Position numbers and translations under genes: made by a program. The notes under the pieces were generated by a model. That model was not told where the DNA came from and did not search any database. It saw only the letters and a program-made list of their open reading frames with translations. DNA of 64,000 bases from Xestospongia bergquistia (taxonomy: Eukaryota; Porifera; Demospongiae; Haplosclerida; Petrosiidae): assembly GCA_963965975.1 (NCBI GenBank), contig OZ014416.1, positions 3,348,001-3,412,000 on the forward strand, read 5' to 3'. Of this stretch, positions 58,001 to 64,000 are shown one piece after another (within the stretch, counting starts at the first letter, position 1; the number at the start of each line of letters is the position of its first letter).

Positions 58001-60311
58001 AATAGCCCTGCAGAAATAAAGTTGTGACAAACCATTACAAGCTGATACTGATACAAAAGTAGACACAATAGGTTTAAATGGGCTTGTACTAAATAAAGGT
58101 AGACATAATGGGGCTAAATAGGCTTGTAGTGATAAAACATTTGACAAATATTATTCAGACTTCCTACATTGTACTAAATATATTGGTTACTGAAGTTTAT
58201 ATATTAGAGAAAAGGAAGTCAGATATGTTTCCATATGACTTATTACAGGCTTAGTTTGCATAAAAGATGCACTAAAACTAAGGGCTAAATCTGACTCAAG
58301 TTCTTTTGTTCTAGCTAATAACATCATCGTCTAAGATTTATTGCAGACAAGACTGTCAAATCACTTGGCTGCATGGAATACAGTTCTTTCTTTTGTCTTG
58401 TTAAACAGCCCTGCAGAAATAAAGTCCTGACACATTCATTGCTAAAATGAAGTAATGCAGTCCATAATTTCTAGTACAAACCATTACAAGCTGATACTGA
58501 TGCAAAAGTAGACACAATAGGTTTAAATGGGCTACATTGTACTAAATATACTGGAAAAGGACTAGTCAGATATGTTTCCAAATGACTTATGACAGGCTTA
58601 GTTCAGATAACAGATGCGCTAAACCTGAGGGCTAAAGATCACTGAATATACTAACACACATGGAGTACTGCTACTCTGACCATATTTATTTGCCCTTGGG
58701 CAGTAGCGAGGAACTGCAAGAACGCTGTCAAATGATTTGGTTGAATGAAATCCAGTTCCTTCTTCCGTCTTGCTAAACAGCCCTGCAGAAGTAAAGTCCT
58801 GAAACGTTGGCTGCTAAAGTAATGTTGCCTAAGATTTCTAGTACAAACCTTTTCAAGGTGATACTGATACCAAAGCAGACACAATGGTGGTAAAAAGCCT
58901 TTTAAAAACACTTGACTAATATTATTCAGGCTTACTATATTGTACTAAACATACTGGTTATTAAAGTGTATATATTATAGAGACAAGGAAAGGTGAGATA
59001 TTATGTTTTATAATGACTTAATACAGGCTTTAACAAATGCACTAAAGTAAGGGCTAAAGCTCATTAAAGTCAAGCTAGTCATACCAACACACATGAAGTA
59101 TTGATACTCTGACTGTATTTACTTGCCCATGAGCTGTAGCAAGGAACATTATTTACTGCAGAACACTGTCAACTGACTTGGCAGAATGGAATCCAATTCC
59201 TTCTTCTGTCTTGCTAAACAGCCCTGCAGAAATAAAGTCGTCACTCATTGGTTGCTAACGAAGTAATGCTGTCTAAGATTTCTACTACAAACCATTACAA
59301 GCTGATACTACAAATGCACTAAACTAAGGGCTAAAGCTCATTCAATTTGAAGTCAAGCTAGATATACTAACGCACATGAAGTATTGACACTTGACTGAAT
59401 TTATTTGCCCATGGGCTGTAGCAAGGAACATTAGTGTCTCGGATTTACTGCAGAGAACACTGACAAATGATTTGGCTGAATGGAATCCAGTTCATTCTTC
59501 TGTCTTGCTAAACAGCCCTGCAGAAATAAAGTCGTGACTCGTTGGTTGTTAAAACCAAGTAATGCTGTCTAAGATTTCTAGTACAAACCATTACAAGCTG
59601 ATACTGATACAAAAACAATGGGGTTACATAGGCTTGTAGTAAATAAAAACACTTTACTAATATTGTTCAAACTTTCTACATTGTACTAAATATACTGGTT
59701 ACTAAAGTCTATATATTAGAGAGGAAAGGAATAGTCATATGTTTCCAAATGACTTATGACAGGCTTAGTTTTAGTGCATCTGACTGAATTTCAAAGTCAA
59801 GCTACATATACTAACACACATGGACTACTGTTTACGTGAACGTATTTGTTACTACTGTCTTTCCCTTTTTTGTAGCGTTTACTGCAGAGAAGATTGCAAA
59901 TGACTTGGGTGCATGGAATCCAGTTCCTTCTTCAGTCTTGACATTTGCTACTAAAGAAGTAATGCTGTCTAAGATTTCTAATACAAACCTTTACAAGCTC
60001 ATTGAATTTAATGTCAAGCTAGATATACTAACACAAATGAAGTATTGATACTCTGACTCTATTTATTTGCCCATGGGCTGTAGTGAGGAACATTAGTGTC
60101 TCGGATTTACTGCAGGGAACACTGTCAAATGACTTAGGCGAATGGAATCCAGTTCATTCTTCTGTCTTGCTAAAAAGCCCTGCAGAATTAAAGTCGTGAC
60201 TCATTGCTTGCTAAAAGGAAGTATTGCTGTCTAAGATTTCTAGTACAAACTATTACATGCTCATACTGATACAAAAGTAAAGACAATGGGGTAAAATGGC
60301 TTGTACTAAAT

Positions 60312-60454
60312 TAGCCTTGTAGCCAAGCTTTCGCAATAGAAAAGAGCCTGGTAACTACTGTTTGCGTGTCATTGTGATGTCAATAATTACGCGAATGTGC
60401 AAGCAGTAATGACCAGGGTTTCTTTTCTATCGCAAAAGTCTGGGTATGAGGCTA
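60312..60454. mobile_element. Long-TIR element, copy 4 (MITE-size, no RecQ part)
   Basis: 143 bp made almost entirely of the two TIRs (TAGCCTTGTAGCCAAGC ... GGGTATGAGGCTA) with a short middle. Exact 9-bp flanking duplication GTACTAAAT (60303-60311 and 60455-60463). Confidence 0.85.
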
Positions 60455-61689
60455 GTACTAAATAAAAACAATCGTCCAATTTATTGAGACTTGCTACAAA
60501 ATATACCGGTTACTAAATTTCAAGAAGACTTACGATAGGTTAGTTAAGATAACAAATGCACTAAAACTAAGGCCTAAAGCTCACTGAATTTAAAAGTCAT
60601 GTTAGATATACTACAGCACATGGAGTACTACTTCTCTGACTGTATTTGTTACTACTGTCTTTCCCTTTTGTTGTAACGAGGAATTTCATTGTCTTGGAAT
60701 TACTGCAGAGAACACTGTCAAATGACTTCCCTCATGGAATACAGTTCCTTCTTCAGTTTTGATCCACAGCCCTGCAGAAGTAAAGTCCTTACACATTGAT
60801 TGCTAAAAGCAATGCAGTCTAAGGTTTCTAGTACAAACCATTACAAGCTGATACTCGTACAAAAGTAAACAGAATAAGTTTAAAGTCAAGCTAGATATAA
60901 TAACGCAAATGAAGTATTGAGACTTGACTGTATTTATTTACCCTTGGGCTGTAGCGAGGAACATTATTGTCTTGGATTTACTGCAGAGAACACTGTCAAA
61001 TGACTTTACTGCATGGAATACAGTTACTTCTTCTGTCTTGCTCCACAGCCCTGCAGAAGTAAAGTCCTGACACATTGATTGCTAAAATGAAATGAAGCAA
61101 TGCAGTCTAAGATTTCTAGTACAAACCATTACAAGCTGATACTGATACAAAAGTAGAGTTTAAAGTCAAACTAGATATACTAACGCACATGAAGTATTGA
61201 CACTTGACTGTATTTATTTACCCTTGGGCTGTAGCGAGGAATATTATTGTCTTGGATTTACTGCAGAGAACACTGTCAAATGACTTCCCTGTATGGAATA
61301 CAGTTCTATATTCTGTCTTGCTCCACAGCCCTGCAAAAGTAAAGTCCTCACACATTGATTGCTAAAATGAAATGAAGCAATGCAGTCTAAGGTTTCTCGT
61401 ACAAACCTTTACAAGCTGATACTGGTACAAAAGTACACACAATAGTTTAAAGTCAAGCTAGATATACTAACAAACATGAAGTATTGACACTTGACTGTAT
61501 TTATTTACCCTTGGGCTGTAGTGAGGAACATTATTGTCTCGGATTTATTGCAGAGAACACTGTCAAATGATTTGGCTGGATGAAATCCAGTTCCTTCTTC
61601 TGTCTTGCTAAATAAAGTCATGATTCATTGCTTGCTAAAATGAAGTAATGCTGTCTAGCACAAACTATTACAAGCTGATACTACAAAAG

Positions 61690-62260
61690 CACTAAACTAA
61701 GGGCTAAAGCTCATTGAATTTTTAAGTCAAGGTAGATAAGGCTAAAGCTCATTGAATTGAAAGTCAATGTAGATAGGGCTAAAGCTCATTATTGATACTG
61801 ATACAAAAGTAGACACAATAGTTTAAACTCAAGCTAGAGATACTAATGCACATGAAGTATTGACACTTGACTGTATTTATTTACCCTTGGTCTGTACCAA
61901 GGAACATTATTGTCTCGGATTTACTGCAGAGAACACTGTCGAATGATTTGGCTGAATGAAATCCAGTTCCTTCTTCTGTCTTGCTAAATAAAGTCATGAT
62001 TCATTGCTTGCTAAAACGAAGTAATGCTGTCTAGCACAAACTATTACAAGCTGATACTACAAAAGCACTAAACTAAGGACTAAAGCTCATTGAATTTAAA
62101 GTCAAGGTAGACAAGACTAAAGCTCATTGAATTTTAAGTCAAGGTAGATAGGGATAAAGCTCATTGAATTTAAAGTCAAGGTAGAGAGGGATAAGCTCAT
62201 TGAATTTAAAGTCAAGGTAGATAGGGCTAAAGCTCATTGAATTTAATGTGAAGGTAGATA
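61690..62260. repeat. 37-bp tandem repeats nested in the array
   Basis: Consecutive copies of 'gataaagctcattgaatttaa' type ending 'gtcaaggtagatag', clearest at 62080-62245. Confidence 0.85.
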
Positions 62261-63689
62261 TACTAATGCACATGAAGTATTGACACTATTTATTTGCCTT
62301 AGGTCTGTAGCGAGGAACGTTATTTACTGCAGAACACTGTTAAATGACTTGGCAAAACGGAATTCAGTTCCTTCTTCTTTCTTGCTAAATGGCCCTGCAG
62401 AAGTAATGTCCTAAGTTTTCTAGTATAAACCATTACAAAGTCATACTCATACAAAAGTAAACACTATGGGGGTAAAAAGGCTTGTACTAAATAAAAACGC
62501 TCGACTAATTTTATTGAGACTCGCTATATATATTGTACAAAATATACCAGTTACTGAAGTCTTTATATTACGGACTAGTGAGATATTATATTTCAAAAAG
62601 ACTTACGATAAGCTTAGTTAAGATAACAAAACACTAAAACTAAGGGTTAAAGCTCACTGAATTTAAAAGTCATATACTACAGCACATGGAGTACTGCTTC
62701 TCTGACCGTGTTTGTTACTACTGTCTTTCCCTTTCTTGTAGCGAGGAATTGCCTTCATGGAATACAGTTCCTTCTTCTGTCTTGCTCCACAGCCCTGTAG
62801 AAGTGAAGTCCTAACACATTAGTTGCTAAAATGAAGTAATGCATTTCTAATGATTTGTAGTACAACCATTACAAACACATTCACGTATGATATAGGACAA
62901 TACTCAAGACTCAAAAAAATCTCCACAATATGCACATTTTATAATACATAGTGCATAGATAACTTACGGGACAGGAAGTCTACACATGATAATCATATTC
63001 ATAAGTATACACAATACAACAACCAACCAATAATAATGCAGCACAAGCTGATACTGACACAAACGTAGAGACAGTGAGGGTAAATAGCGCTGCAAAAAAA
63101 ATTGTGACAAACCATTACAAGCTGATACTGATACAAAAGTAGACACAATAGATTTAAATGGGCTACATTGTACTAAATATACTGGAAAAGGACTAGTCAG
63201 ATATGTTTCCAAATGACTTAAGACAGGCTTAGTTCAGATAACAGATGCGCTAAACCTAGGGGCTAAAGATCACTGAATATACTAACACACATGGAACTGC
63301 ATGGAATACAGTTCCTTCTTATGTCTTGTTAAACAGCCCTGCAGAAATAAAGTCCTGACACATTGATTGCTAAAATGAAGTAATGCAGTCCATGATTTCT
63401 AGTACAAACCATTACAAGCTGATACTGGTACAAAAGTAGACACAATAGTTTAAACTCAAGCTAGATATACTAACAAACATGAAGTATTGACACTTGACTG
63501 TATTTATTTACCCTTGGGCTGTACCGAGGAACATTATTGTCTCGGATTTACTGCAGAGAACACTGTCGAATGATTTGGCTGAATGAAATCCAGTTCCTTC
63601 TTCTGTCTTGCTAAATAAAGTCATGATTCATTGCTTGCTAAAACGAAGTAATGCTGTCTAGCACAAACTATTACAAGCTGATACTACAA

Positions 63690-63930
63690 AAGCACTAAAC
63701 TAAGGGCTAAAGCTCATTGAATTTAAAGTCAAGGTAGACAAGACTAAAGCTCATTGAATTTTAAGTCAAGGTAGATAGGGCTAAAGCTCATTGAATTTTA
63801 AGTCAAGGTAGATAGGGATAAAGCTCATTGAATTTAAAGTCAAGGTAGATAGGGATAAAGCTCATTGAATTTAAAGTCAAGGTAGATAGGGCTAAAGCTC
63901 ATTGAATTTAAAGTGAAGGTAGATATACTA
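63690..63930. repeat. 37-bp tandem repeats nested in the array, longer run
   Basis: About six copies of the same 37-bp unit as at 62080-62245; longest run in the window. Confidence 0.88.
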
Positions 63931-64000
63931 ATGCACATGAAGTATTGACACTATTTATTTGCCTTAGGGCTGTAGTGAGGAACGTTATTTACTGCAGAAC

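Larger units (their letters stand above)
46680..64000. repeat. Large variable tandem array, unit about 190-290 bp
   Basis: About 60 irregular units continuing past the window end. Typical order on the plus strand: 'ctgtatttacttgcccttgg' and 'gctatag', core 'cgaggaacattattgtcttg' and 'gatttactgcagagaacact', 'gtcaaatgatttggctgaat', 'ccttcttctgtcttgctaaa', 'cagccctgcagaaataaagt', spacer 'gattggttgctaaaacgaag', 'gatttctagtacaaaccatt', 'acaagctgatac', 'ctaagggctaaagctcattg'. The core is open on the plus strand in most copies (RNIIVLDLLQRTLSNDLAEW) and on the minus strand (LFSKTEEGTGFHS...SVLCSKSK), each with splice-like edges. Confidence 0.85.

Noticed and set aside
46850-63212. Individual 60-90 codon frames in the large array as separate genes
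   Set aside because: Each is one repeat unit plus spacer; treated as array units with an exon-like core instead.
1-64000. tRNA or rRNA genes
   Set aside because: None was recognised on reading; a covariance-model scan would be needed to exclude small RNA genes.

Overview
The window is AT-rich animal (metazoan) genomic DNA dominated by transposable elements and tandem repeats. Evidence: exons with GT/AG splice sites encoding part of Integrator subunit 2 (INTS2), a BEL/Pao LTR retrotransposon, pogo/Tigger-like and Tc1-like TA-target transposons, two piggyBac-like transposases, a fragment of a RecQ-type helicase, and several kilobase-scale satellite arrays. The mixture would fit an early-branching animal such as a sponge or cnidarian, but nothing seen fixes the species. 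No intact, confidently functional single-copy gene was found; every recognisable coding region is broken.

Layout. 1-8498 and 15596-18388 are two copies (A and B) of one segmental duplication. They contain a 24-bp minisatellite, a possible terminal exon pair and six INTS2 exon fragments. Copy A was later split by a nearly complete BEL/Pao element (907-7052, 5-bp target duplication GCATT); copy B is the empty site. 8.5-15.8 kb holds no recognised gene but several minisatellites (about 92, 32, 75 and 24 bp) and a duplicated 18-bp palindrome. 18.39-30.13 kb is one satellite array (monomer about 143 bp) that starts inside an INTS2 exon and flips orientation near 28.2 kb. It is interrupted by two transposons whose removal restores the monomer: a 4.7-kb pogo/Tigger-like element with a C-terminal PHD finger and a triplicated two-exon module (21788-26526), and a 794-bp Tc1-like derivative (27258-28051).

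30.1-38.0 kb holds a badly decayed piggyBac transposase, an unrecognised set of exon-like blocks on the minus strand, a degenerate TTTAGGG-type tract, a tandem duplication and a Ty3/gypsy Pol tail. 38.3-42.2 kb is a tandem array whose roughly 150-bp unit carries an exon-like segment with consensus splice sites on the minus strand. The array carries two copies of a long-TIR element holding a RecQ-helicase fragment, and it is flanked by short inverted repeats. 43.6-46.2 kb holds a Tc1-derivative fragment and a second, less decayed piggyBac element. 46.7 kb to the window end is one large variable tandem array (unit about 190-290 bp). Its conserved core is an open reading segment flanked by splice-like sequences, with further copies of the RecQ-carrying element, candidate terminal exons on the minus strand, and a near-identical duplicated block about 5.95 kb apart.

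The strongest candidates for something new are the RecQ-carrying long-TIR element family, the exon-bearing tandem arrays, and the Tigger-PHD element with its triplicated in-frame exon module. Protein homologies come from recalled family motifs, not from searches.
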